This document shows, one piece after another, positions 57,446-64,000 of a DNA stretch of 64,000 nucleotides. A program made the position numbers and the translations under genes. The notes below the pieces were generated by a model. That model saw only the letters and a program-made list of their open reading frames with translations. It was not told where the DNA came from and did no database searches. Within the stretch, counting starts at the first letter, position 1; every line of letters begins with the position of its first letter. This DNA comes from Thermoanaerobaculia bacterium (lineage in GTDB: Bacteria; Acidobacteriota; Thermoanaerobaculia; Multivoradales; JAHEKO01). Location: contig CALZIK010000033.1 in NCBI GenBank assembly GCA_945787635.1, positions 20,440-84,439 on the forward strand, given 5' to 3'.

Positions 57446-59824
57446 CTACTCCTGGAGCGGAAAAAGCGTCGCCAGGATCCGGTCCGTTCGGGAGCGCCAG
57501 CCGGCCCAGCCGAAGCTGTCCTTCATTTCGCCGCCCACGTAGGCGATGTTGTGGGCTTCGAGCGTCTGGGCGAACCGCCGGCTCTCCTCGTAGAGATCGA
57601 ATCCGGCGTCCAGATCGCGTACCTCGTTCTTGTTCCAGTCGAGGTAGACCGTGACCTTGCTCGCGGCGTCGGTGCCGAGAAGCTCGCGTACGGCATCCTC
57701 GTAGCCGAGGCCTATCTGTGGGCTCTGAATGGCGACCTTGCCGAACAGATCGGGATGCTTGAGCGCGACGTACGCGCTGGCGAGACCATAGCCCCGATGG
57801 CCCATGGTGGCGTGGCTCGACGGGGCGTCGGTCAGCCGGTACTTCTCGGCGAGGTGGGGGAGAAGCTCGCCCACCACCATCTCGAGGTGCTGGTCGGTGC
57901 CGGTGCCGCCGGCCTCGAGCCACCACTGGTCCCTGGGCTTCAGGAACGCGACCACCACGGGCTGAACGGTCTTGCCGATGAGGTTGTCGAGAGTGTTGGC
58001 CATGAGGCCCTTCTCGAGCCAGTTGAGGCCATCGTGGACGAGTAGGACCGGATAGCGCGCGGTGCCGTCGTCGTAGCCGGGTGGCAGATAGACCTTGAGC
58101 TCGCGTGTACCGAGCGTCTTGCTTTCGAACGCAACCTCTTCAATGCGCCCGCGCGGCCCGTCGGCGGGGGCCGCCGTGTGGCCGGGAAACTCGTAGCCGG
58201 CGGTCGTGAACTGCGAGTTCGGCGGGCCGCCCGAAGACGGAACCTGATCCGGATTCCGCGGGTCCGGGATGCGCTCGCCGAAATCCTTCATGAATTGATA
58301 CTCGTAGCGCTCGCCGGGCTCGACCTCGACGCTTCGGTAGTAGAAGTCCGTGCCCTCGACCGGTTCCATGCCTACCGGGTTGTTGTTGGGCAGCATGGTG
58401 CCGCGCAGGGCGAGATCCTCGGTCTCGCCGCTGAAGACGAAGTGGGCGTAGCCGTCTTCGACAACCGGAGAGCGCGGGTGGGCTTTCAGAAACTCCGCGA
58501 CTGCGGCGGCCTTGTCCTCGGCCGCGGCCAGGTCCGCGAGCCAACGTCCGAAGGCGTGCCCGGCGACGCCCTCGGACGCGCTCGCCGCCATAGCCCTTCG
58601 GCCGGCTCCGGCCAGGCGCACCGCCGCCATCTCCTCGAGATTGCGCACCAGCACCTTGCCGTCCGCGAAGGCCGGCCAGGTGTACGCGCTCGCCTCGAGC
58701 GCCTGGATCCGTGCCCGCTCCCGGTAACCCTCGGGGGACGCGTCGGCGACCACGACCATGCCGTCCGATCCGAAGACGACCAGTTTGTCGTCCACGAGGA
58801 TGAGGCCGCGCCCGCCCGGCGGGCGTGAGCGCCAGACGCGCTCACCGTCGCCGGCGTTCATGCACGAGAGCACCTGCCCGCGAAAGCCGTAGAGATACCC
58901 GTCGCGATAGACCGGAAGAGCGTAGGTCTGCCCCAGTGTTTTGGAGCGGTAGAGCTCGCTCACCGCGTACTCGTTGTCGGTCTTGCCGACGCCCAAGACG
59001 ACCGCGTCGCCACTTGCGAAGACCAGGAATTGGTTCGGGCCGGCATAGGTGGGGTTCGAGCTGCCCACCCAGTCGTTTTCGCCGAACTCGTGCGACCAGA
59101 GGACCGCGCCGTCCGCCGGCGAAAGCCCCATGACCTTCTTGCCGGCGACCGCGACGACCTGAAGCTCCCCGGCGAGCTCCATCGCGACCGGCATCTGATC
59201 TTCGACCTTCTCGGCGACCGAGGACCACAGTGTCTTGCCGGTCTTGGGGTCGAGAGCCGAGATCGCCCGTCCCTCCGTGCCGCCGGTCATCACGATGAGC
59301 TTTCCGTCGACGAGGATCGGCGTCGTGCTGTAGCCGAAATGTGGCGGCTCGGAGCCGAACTCGTCCTGAAGCTTCCGGCTCCACGCGAGCGTGCCGTCCT
59401 CGAGGCCGAGCGCCACGAGCTTGCCCTTGGCGCCGACCACGAACGCGTGCTCCACGGCCAGAAGCGGTGTCGACAGCGGGCCGTCGTCCGAGCCGTCGCG
59501 CGCTTTGTTGACCGAATCGTGCGCGTAGCGCCAGATCTCATCGCCGGTCGCGAGATCGAACGCCGCCACCACATCGGAGGTCCCGTTCGAGAACGCCGTG
59601 ACCACTCGGCCGTCCGCGACCGCGATTCCCGAATAACCCGAGCCCAGGCCGATCCTCCAGACGGGCTCGAGGGTCGGTGCGTCGCCCAGATCGAGCGCGG
59701 CCGAAACCCGCCCGTCCATCGCCGGCCCGCGCAGATGCGGCCAGGTGCCGGCGGCGAGTGCGGTCTGAGCTGTGAGCAGGGACAGAGCGAGCAGAGTCAA
59801 CGAGTGCAGGCGAGTCGATCGCAT
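57446..59824 (-). CDS. PQQ-like beta-propeller fused to degenerate esterase domain
   Basis: A 792-residue exported protein (signal LLALSLLTAQTALA). Residues about 25-390 are a PQQ-like propeller (GTWPHLRGPAMDGRVS; LDPKTGKTLWSSV). After a helical spacer, an enterochelin-esterase-type N-domain (FVFSGETEDLALRGTMLPNN ... YYRSVEVEPGERYEYQFMKD) precedes an esterase D/Fes-like hydrolase fold (LKVYLPPGYDDGTARYPVLL). The nucleophile elbow reads MGHRGYGLASAYVALKHPD: Arg677 stands where Ser should be, and the usual catalytic His near the end (GGHDW-like) is KDSFGWAGW. Probably non-catalytic; a binding or chaperone role is likely. Confidence 0.85.
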   Translation of the reverse strand: MRSTRLHSLTLLALSLLTAQTALAAGTWPHLRGPAMDGRVSAALDLGDAPTLEPVWRIGLGSGYSGIAVADGRVVTAFSNGTSDVVAAFDLATGDEIWRYAHDSVNKARDGSDDGPLSTPLLAVEHAFVVGAKGKLVALGLEDGTLAWSRKLQDEFGSEPPHFGYSTTPILVDGKLIVMTGGTEGRAISALDPKTGKTLWSSVAEKVEDQMPVAMELAGELQVVAVAGKKVMGLSPADGAVLWSHEFGENDWVGSSNPTYAGPNQFLVFASGDAVVLGVGKTDNEYAVSELYRSKTLGQTYALPVYRDGYLYGFRGQVLSCMNAGDGERVWRSRPPGGRGLILVDDKLVVFGSDGMVVVADASPEGYRERARIQALEASAYTWPAFADGKVLVRNLEEMAAVRLAGAGRRAMAASASEGVAGHAFGRWLADLAAAEDKAAAVAEFLKAHPRSPVVEDGYAHFVFSGETEDLALRGTMLPNNNPVGMEPVEGTDFYYRSVEVEPGERYEYQFMKDFGERIPDPRNPDQVPSSGGPPNSQFTTAGYEFPGHTAAPADGPRGRIEEVAFESKTLGTRELKVYLPPGYDDGTARYPVLLVHDGLNWLEKGLMANTLDNLIGKTVQPVVVAFLKPRDQWWLEAGGTGTDQHLEMVVGELLPHLAEKYRLTDAPSSHATMGHRGYGLASAYVALKHPDLFGKVAIQSPQIGLGYEDAVRELLGTDAASKVTVYLDWNKNEVRDLDAGFDLYEESRRFAQTLEAHNIAYVGGEMKDSFGWAGWRSRTDRILATLFPLQE

Positions 59825-60332
59825 CGGGGAAGCCTCCTTGGAGCCGTTGTGACGCGTATTGTACTCGTCCGGAAGGCGAGATTTTCGGGGCTGCTCGCGA
59901 AGCCGTCGGTCCGGACGGGGTTGCGGTGCTCGTGCCCAAGCCCGAGCACCTCATCGCGATGTAGGTCCGATCGATGGCGAACGATCCCGATCGCAAGTAC
60001 CAGGACCTGGCAGACGTGCGGGCATTACTGGGTGCTCCGGGCCTCGATCGGGAAGAAGTGCGAGGCTATTTCGAGTGGATGGGTTTGCCAGAGTCGGGGC
60101 ATGAGCTCGAGTGAATCGCCGCCGCTCCTCGGCATTCAACCCGAAGATCCTTGGGCCGCTATTCAGCGGGCGATCGATTCGCTGCCCCTGCAGCCAGACG
60201 GCAGAGCCGAAAGACATCCGAGGGCTGGCCGGATTTCAAGCTCTAGCGGAAATCGCGGCGACGCGCTGTTGCCGCCGCTGCGGTTGGTTTCGCCCGGCGC
60301 TCGGGCTAGGATGGCTCGGTGGAGGAGGCCAG
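59825..60332. other. 508-bp region holding only a decayed gene
   Basis: Apart from the nucleotidyltransferase remnant at 59881-60114 this stretch has no supported gene. A possible follow-on frame starts at ATG 60101 (SSSESPPLLGIQPEDPWAAI) and resembles the beginning of a downstream partner, but it loses coding character within about 40 codons. It also contains the promoter region of the exported propeller gene and the leader of the hydrolase gene. Confidence 0.5.
59881..60114 (+). pseudogene. nucleotidyltransferase (AbiEii/DUF6036-like) remnant with internal TAG
   Basis: The end of a nucleotidyltransferase-type protein. The frame reads VAVLVPKPEHLIAM, then TAG (59962-59964), then VRSMANDPDRKYQDLADVRA, LLGAPGLDREEVRGYFEWMG, ending TGA at 60112-60114. 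In related proteins Lys follows HLIAM, so AAG to TAG is a one-base change. The N-terminal catalytic part is absent: upstream in this frame there is no similarity. An inactivated antitoxin/toxin-type nucleotidyltransferase fragment, not an active gene. Confidence 0.6.
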
Positions 60333-61166
60333 TTGGAGGACATAAGTCCGCTTCACACAAAGGCTATTCGAGAGCCGGAGCGGCCGGCGGACCGTAGCTG
60401 GAACGAGACCCGAGTGAACCTCCGCGGCGCCGAGATCCGCTACGCTCGGGTGGGCGCCGGGACTCCGGTGCTGCTGCTCCATGGTTGGTCGAGCTCTCTC
60501 GACGCGCTCAAACCACTCGCGCTCGATCTCTCGAAGGGCTTTGACGTCATCGCGCTCGATCTCCCCGGGCACGGCGAGAGCAGCCCTCCGGAGGGGGTGT
60601 GGGGAGTCTCCGGTTTCGTGGACCTCGTTGAAGACCTGCTGGACCATCTCGCCCTCCCGCGGGTCGATATCGTCGCTCATTCCTTTGGTGCCCGGGTGGC
60701 GGCGAAGCTCGCCGCCGCGAAACCCGAGAAGGTAGGCCGCCTGGTCCTGATGGGTGCCGCGGGCCTCAGGCGCCGTCGCTCGCCGCGGTTGAGGGCCAAG
60801 ACCTTGGTGCTGAAGCTCGCGAAATGGCTGGCACCCCTCGCCGGGAGCGCCGGCCGCCGCTGGAAGCACCGGCTCGTTGAGAAGGTCGCCTCCCGTGACT
60901 ATCTCGCGGCTGGGGAGCTCAGGCCGACGTTCGTCAAGGTGATCCAGGAGGATCTTTCCTCGAGCTACGCGGCGATCCGTTCGGAGACGCTTCTGATCTG
61001 GGGCGAGAACGACCTCGAAACACCTCTCGATCTGGCGCGGCGGATGAACCAGCTCGTCGCACGCTCGAAGCTCTTTGTCGTCAAGGGCGCCGGGCATTTC
61101 GTGTTCGTGGACCAGTTTCAGCAAGTGCGCCTGGCGACGCGGCGTTTTCTCACGGAAGGGCCTTGA
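60333..61166 (+). CDS. alpha/beta hydrolase
   Basis: A 277-residue alpha/beta hydrolase. VLLLHGWSSSLDALKPLALD (oxyanion), ALDLPGHGESSPP, nucleophile Ser in DIVAHSFGARVAAKLAA, acidic residue in IWGENDLETPL and His in VKGAGHFVFVDQ give a complete triad. TTG 60333 has GGAGGAGG five bases upstream; GTG 60414, where the conserved fold starts (VNLRGAEIRYARVG), is the alternative. Its stop overlaps the start of the MurF-like gene, so it is coupled to cell-wall genes and may act on an envelope lipid or peptide (inference). Confidence 0.88.
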   Translation: MEDISPLHTKAIREPERPADRSWNETRVNLRGAEIRYARVGAGTPVLLLHGWSSSLDALKPLALDLSKGFDVIALDLPGHGESSPPEGVWGVSGFVDLVEDLLDHLALPRVDIVAHSFGARVAAKLAAAKPEKVGRLVLMGAAGLRRRRSPRLRAKTLVLKLAKWLAPLAGSAGRRWKHRLVEKVASRDYLAAGELRPTFVKVIQEDLSSSYAAIRSETLLIWGENDLETPLDLARRMNQLVARSKLFVVKGAGHFVFVDQFQQVRLATRRFLTEGP

Positions 61167-62812
61167 GCCCCCCGGCCGAAATGAACGGGATCCTGATCGT
61201 CGTCTTGGGGCTCGGTCTCACGGGCCTGCTGGCCTGCGTCTGGGCGCGGTCGAAGCGCTTGCTTCATTTGTTGCAGCTCGATAGCTACTCGCCGACCCGC
61301 CTGCTGCGGCTGCTCGTGGATCGCCCGCGACTCGCCCTGCCGGTCGAGCTCGTGCTGGCCACTCTGTTCGGCTTTGGTCTGGTGCTCGCCTCCCAGCCGA
61401 GCTACCGGCTGGGATTCACTCTCGTCTGGCTGGCGGTCGTGATCGTCTCGGTGGCTATCTCCAAGCCCCCGACCGAAAAGAAGGCGTTGGTCTTCACCGG
61501 CCGCGCGAAGCGCCTAATGGTATTGACGATTCTCCTTTGCCTCGACGCGGCGGTGGCCGCCACCGCCTGGATCGGCCGCCCGCCCGCTTCGGCGTCCGAC
61601 TTTCTCGGTGGGCTGGCGCTGTGGCTGCCGTTTTCGGTTCTGCTCATCCCGCTCTGGCTGCTGCTCGCCAATCTGCTGCTCATGCCGGTGCAGGCGGCAC
61701 TCAACCGGCTGTTCCTTGCGCGTGCCCGCCGCAAGCTCCGCAAGCTCGGCCCGCTGGTCGTCGGGATCACCGGCAGCTACGGCAAGACCTCGACCAAGAA
61801 TTTCTGCGAAGCGATTCTCGCGCGCCGTTTCAACGTTCTGGCGACGCCCGAGAGCTTCAACACGCTTCTGGGGGTCTCCCGCGCCATCAACGAGGAGTTG
61901 GTGCGCCGGGTGGAGGTCTTCCTGGTCGAGATGGGTGCCTACAGGGTCGGTGAGATCCGGCCGACGGCGGCTCTGGTGCGCCCGACGGTGGGGCTGGTTA
62001 CCACGATCGGCCTGCAGCATCTGGAGCGCTTCGGCTCGCCGGAGGCGATCGAGCAGGCCAAGGGCGAGCTTCTCGACGAGCTGGCACCCGACGGCGTCGC
62101 GATTCTCAACCGGGCAGAAGACGCGAGTCAGCGCCTCGCGAAGCGGGTCAAGAGCGGCAAGGTGCTCTGGTTCTCGGTCTCCGACGAGTCCGACCCGGAG
62201 GTCCTCCTGCGCGCGGAGAAGGTCGAGCAGACACGAGAGGGATTGCGCTTCGCGCTCGTCGATCGCGACGGCAACCGGGCGCCGGTCGAGAGCCGGCTCC
62301 TCGGGCGCCACAACGTCGGCAACATGGTCGCCGCTGGGGCGATCGCCCTACATCTCGGGATGAAGCTCGCCGATATCGCCCGCGCACTCGGGGGGCTAGA
62401 GGCGCCGCCTCATCGGCTCGAGCTTCGCCACGGCGTCGGCGGCAGCACGGTGATCGACAACTCCTACAGCTCGAACCCGGTCGGGGCGCACGGCAGCCTC
62501 CAGGTGCTCGCCGATGTCGAGGCGCGATGGCGGATTCTCGTCACGCCGGGAATGGTCGAGCTCGGCGAGCAGCGTGCCCGGGAGAACGAACGGTTCGGTG
62601 CCGCCGCCGCCGAGGTCTGCGATCACGTCATCCTGGTCGGCAGAGACGTCGCGTCGGAAGTGCGGCGGGGTATCCTCGGCGCCGGTTTCGACGCCGGAAG
62701 GCTGCACGAGATCGAGGGCCTGGGCGAGGTGGGTCAGGTGCTCGTGCGACTGGGCGTCGACTCGCGCGACGTGGTTCTGTTCGAGAACGATCTGCCGGAT
62801 CTCTATCAATGA
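61163..62812 (+). CDS. MurF-like Mur ligase with N-terminal membrane domain
   Basis: A 549-residue protein. The first 190 residues hold about four or five membrane helices (ILIVVLGLGLTGLLACVWA; VELVLATLFGFGLVLAS; FTLVWLAVVIVSVAIS; further ones near 120-180). A Mur ligase domain follows: ATP loop VVGITGSYGKTSTKNF, substrate region EMGAYRVGEIRPTAALVRPT, GRHNVGNMVAAGAIALHLG, and C-terminal IDNSYSSNPVGAHGSLQVL as in MurF. Normal MurF is soluble; the membrane form is found in some phyla. Probably adds D-Ala-D-Ala or a related unit to the UDP-muramoyl peptide. Start could be ATG 61181. Confidence 0.85.
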   Translation: MSPPAEMNGILIVVLGLGLTGLLACVWARSKRLLHLLQLDSYSPTRLLRLLVDRPRLALPVELVLATLFGFGLVLASQPSYRLGFTLVWLAVVIVSVAISKPPTEKKALVFTGRAKRLMVLTILLCLDAAVAATAWIGRPPASASDFLGGLALWLPFSVLLIPLWLLLANLLLMPVQAALNRLFLARARRKLRKLGPLVVGITGSYGKTSTKNFCEAILARRFNVLATPESFNTLLGVSRAINEELVRRVEVFLVEMGAYRVGEIRPTAALVRPTVGLVTTIGLQHLERFGSPEAIEQAKGELLDELAPDGVAILNRAEDASQRLAKRVKSGKVLWFSVSDESDPEVLLRAEKVEQTREGLRFALVDRDGNRAPVESRLLGRHNVGNMVAAGAIALHLGMKLADIARALGGLEAPPHRLELRHGVGGSTVIDNSYSSNPVGAHGSLQVLADVEARWRILVTPGMVELGEQRARENERFGAAAAEVCDHVILVGRDVASEVRRGILGAGFDAGRLHEIEGLGEVGQVLVRLGVDSRDVVLFENDLPDLYQ

Positions 62813-62822
62813 CGGGGGTACC

Positions 62823-64000
62823 ATGAGCAAGAACGTCGCGGTGGTGTTCGGAGGGCGGACCGCGGAGCACGAGGTCTCGGTCATCAGTGCGCACCAGGCG
62901 ATGGACGCGCTCGCCGCCGGCGGTCACGAAATCCTGCCGATCTACGTGACCAAGGACGGCGTCTGGCTTTCGAGTCCGGCCTTTTTCGACATCGCGCTCT
63001 ATCGAGATGCCCGCGCATTCGAGAGCGAGGTGGCGAAGGCTCGCCGGGTGGTGATCCGGACCGGCGTGCGCACCGGCGGTTTGTATGTCGAAAAGAAAGC
63101 CGGACTGTTCTCGAGCACCGGTTTGGAGGAGCTTCCGGTCGACGTCGTGCTGCCGGCGATTCACGGCAGCTTCGGCGAGGACGGCGCGCTGCAAGGGCTC
63201 CTCGAATGGACGGATCTTCCCTATATCGGTTGCGACGTCGAAGCCTCGGCCGTGGGCATGAACAAGATGGCTACCAAGAGACTCTGCCGGGTCATCGGCA
63301 TTCCGGTTCTGCCCGGCTTTCTCGTGGACAGGAGCTTGCGCGACGACCCGAAGAAGGTCTTGGCCCGCGCGGTAGAGGAGCTCGGAGGCCTTCCGATCAT
63401 GACCAAGCCCTGCAACCTCGGCAGCAGCATCGGCGTCGGCAGATGCTCGTCGCAGGAAGAGCTCGAGTCGGCGCTCGAGCTGGCGCTCGAGCTCGACGAG
63501 GTCGCGCTCCTCGAGCCGGCGCTCGAGGACTTCTTCGAGATCAATTGCGCGGTCCTGGGTCCGCCGGCGCGAGCCTCCGTCTGCGAGCGGCCGACTCCCG
63601 GGAGCGACGTCCTTTCGTTCGAAGAGAAGTACATGAAGGGTGGAGACAAGGGTTCCAAGGGAGCAAAGGGAGCCGGGGGGACGAAAGCGAGCTCCGGTGC
63701 CAAGGGCGGGGTCGGGGGAGCGGGGATGGCTTCCTTCGTCCGCGAAGTGCCGGCTCGAATCGGCGACGAACAGACCGCCTACATCCGGGGACTGGCTGTT
63801 CAGGCTTTCGAGGCGCTCGGAGCGGCCGGGGTCGTGCGGGTGGATTTCCTGGTCGAACGGTCCTCCGGCAAGGTCTACCTCAACGAGGTCAACACCGTGC
63901 CGGGCTCGTTCTCCTTCTACCTCTGGGAAGCGACCGGCTTGCCCTTCGACGGGCTGATGGACGAACTGATCGAGATCGCCGACGCGCGCTATCGCGCCAA
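62823..64000 (+). CDS. ddl: D-alanine--D-alanine ligase (partial, 3' end cut by window)
   Basis: ATP-grasp D-Ala-D-Ala ligase; 392 codons visible, still open at the window end. VAVVFGGRTAEHEVSVISA, PAIHGSFGEDGALQGLLEWT, PYIGCDVEASAVGMNKMATK (the Lys-containing ATP site), PCNLGSSIGVG and VRVDFLVERS...YLNEVNTVPGS are all intact. A 29-residue Gly/Lys/Ala-rich insertion (63639-63725) interrupts the segment between FEEKYMK and MASFVREVPA, where typical enzymes have a short loop. It follows the MurF-like gene by 10 bases; the pair supplies the D-Ala-D-Ala end of peptidoglycan. Confidence 0.93.
   Translation, partial: MSKNVAVVFGGRTAEHEVSVISAHQAMDALAAGGHEILPIYVTKDGVWLSSPAFFDIALYRDARAFESEVAKARRVVIRTGVRTGGLYVEKKAGLFSSTGLEELPVDVVLPAIHGSFGEDGALQGLLEWTDLPYIGCDVEASAVGMNKMATKRLCRVIGIPVLPGFLVDRSLRDDPKKVLARAVEELGGLPIMTKPCNLGSSIGVGRCSSQEELESALELALELDEVALLEPALEDFFEINCAVLGPPARASVCERPTPGSDVLSFEEKYMKGGDKGSKGAKGAGGTKASSGAKGGVGGAGMASFVREVPARIGDEQTAYIRGLAVQAFEALGAAGVVRVDFLVERSSGKVYLNEVNTVPGSFSFYLWEATGLPFDGLMDELIEIADARYRA

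Noticed and set aside
59962..59964. In-frame TAG read as pyrrolysine in the nucleotidyltransferase remnant.
   Set aside because: No downstream structure or pyl context, and the N-terminal half is missing; simple gene decay fits better.

Overview
The window is about 64 kb of high-GC, densely packed bacterial chromosome with short intergenic gaps and many 4-bp stop/start overlaps. The best taxonomic hint is a protein (40466-42487) with the VWFA-related domain characteristic of Acidobacteriota. The wider gene content agrees: exported PQQ-like propellers, FG-GAP/ASPIC-UnbV and DUF5916 proteins, and paired M16 peptidases. I infer an acidobacterium, perhaps of the Thermoanaerobaculia type; no rRNA or other decisive marker is present. 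I saw no tRNA, rRNA, CRISPR array, prophage or complete insertion sequence.

Layout. 1-5072 (minus): adenine deaminase, a FabH-like ketoacyl synthase, a FIST sensor protein and a PAS histidine kinase cut by the window edge. 5164-9687: a CMD/AhpD-like redox protein whose CxxC second cysteine is an in-frame TGA followed by a hairpin (a probable selenoprotein), a PilZ-like/TM/AMIN-like protein, an exported DJ-1-like lipoprotein, a bacilliredoxin and DUF423. 9695-13592: an ILVBL-like ThDP enzyme, P5C dehydrogenase and a PilZ protein. 13647-16308: glycosyltransferase, nucleoside-phosphorylase-like protein and SPL-like radical SAM protein in a plus-strand run. 16322-22189 (minus): ATP-cone/uridine-kinase fusion followed by an AttEFGH-like ABC system (ATPase, double-length FtsX permease, AttH/CrtC-like lipoprotein). 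22648-24643: a two-gene trans-3-hydroxy-L-proline to L-proline module. 24657-27838: an M16 peptidase pair, one with the zinc motif and one without, plus a CPXCG protein. 27963-34618: GGDEF protein with a C-terminal helix-hairpin-helix tail, cupin, membrane-anchored metallopeptidase, a coupled propeller/DUF1579/exported MsrA operon, and an RRM protein.

35171-46684 holds a TIM-barrel-like carbohydrate protein, a hydrolase, a non-canonical sulfatase, a Pro-Asn/Asp repeat exported protein, an outer-membrane barrel/VWA operon, DUF5916 and SEC-C proteins. 46714-59824 is rich in exported proteins: VWA-like, AMP nucleosidase, APH/P-loop kinase, PQQ propeller, DUF6265, CocE/NonD hydrolase, CRTAC1-like FG-GAP protein, and a propeller fused to an esterase fold that appears to have lost its nucleophile. 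Two non-coding elements stand out: a 169-bp element with terminal inverted repeats (50733-50901) and a 24-bp-stem hairpin (53069-53140). 59881-60114 is a decayed nucleotidyltransferase gene. 60333-64000 ends with an alpha/beta hydrolase, a membrane-anchored MurF-like ligase and a D-Ala-D-Ala ligase with a Gly/Lys-rich insertion.

The strongest unusual item is the putative selenoprotein at 5164-5745: an ordinary gene call would truncate it at codon 83. Themes joining the window are thiol/redox repair (selenoprotein, bacilliredoxin, exported MsrA), c-di-GMP-type signalling (two PilZ-like proteins, one diguanylate cyclase) and envelope export.
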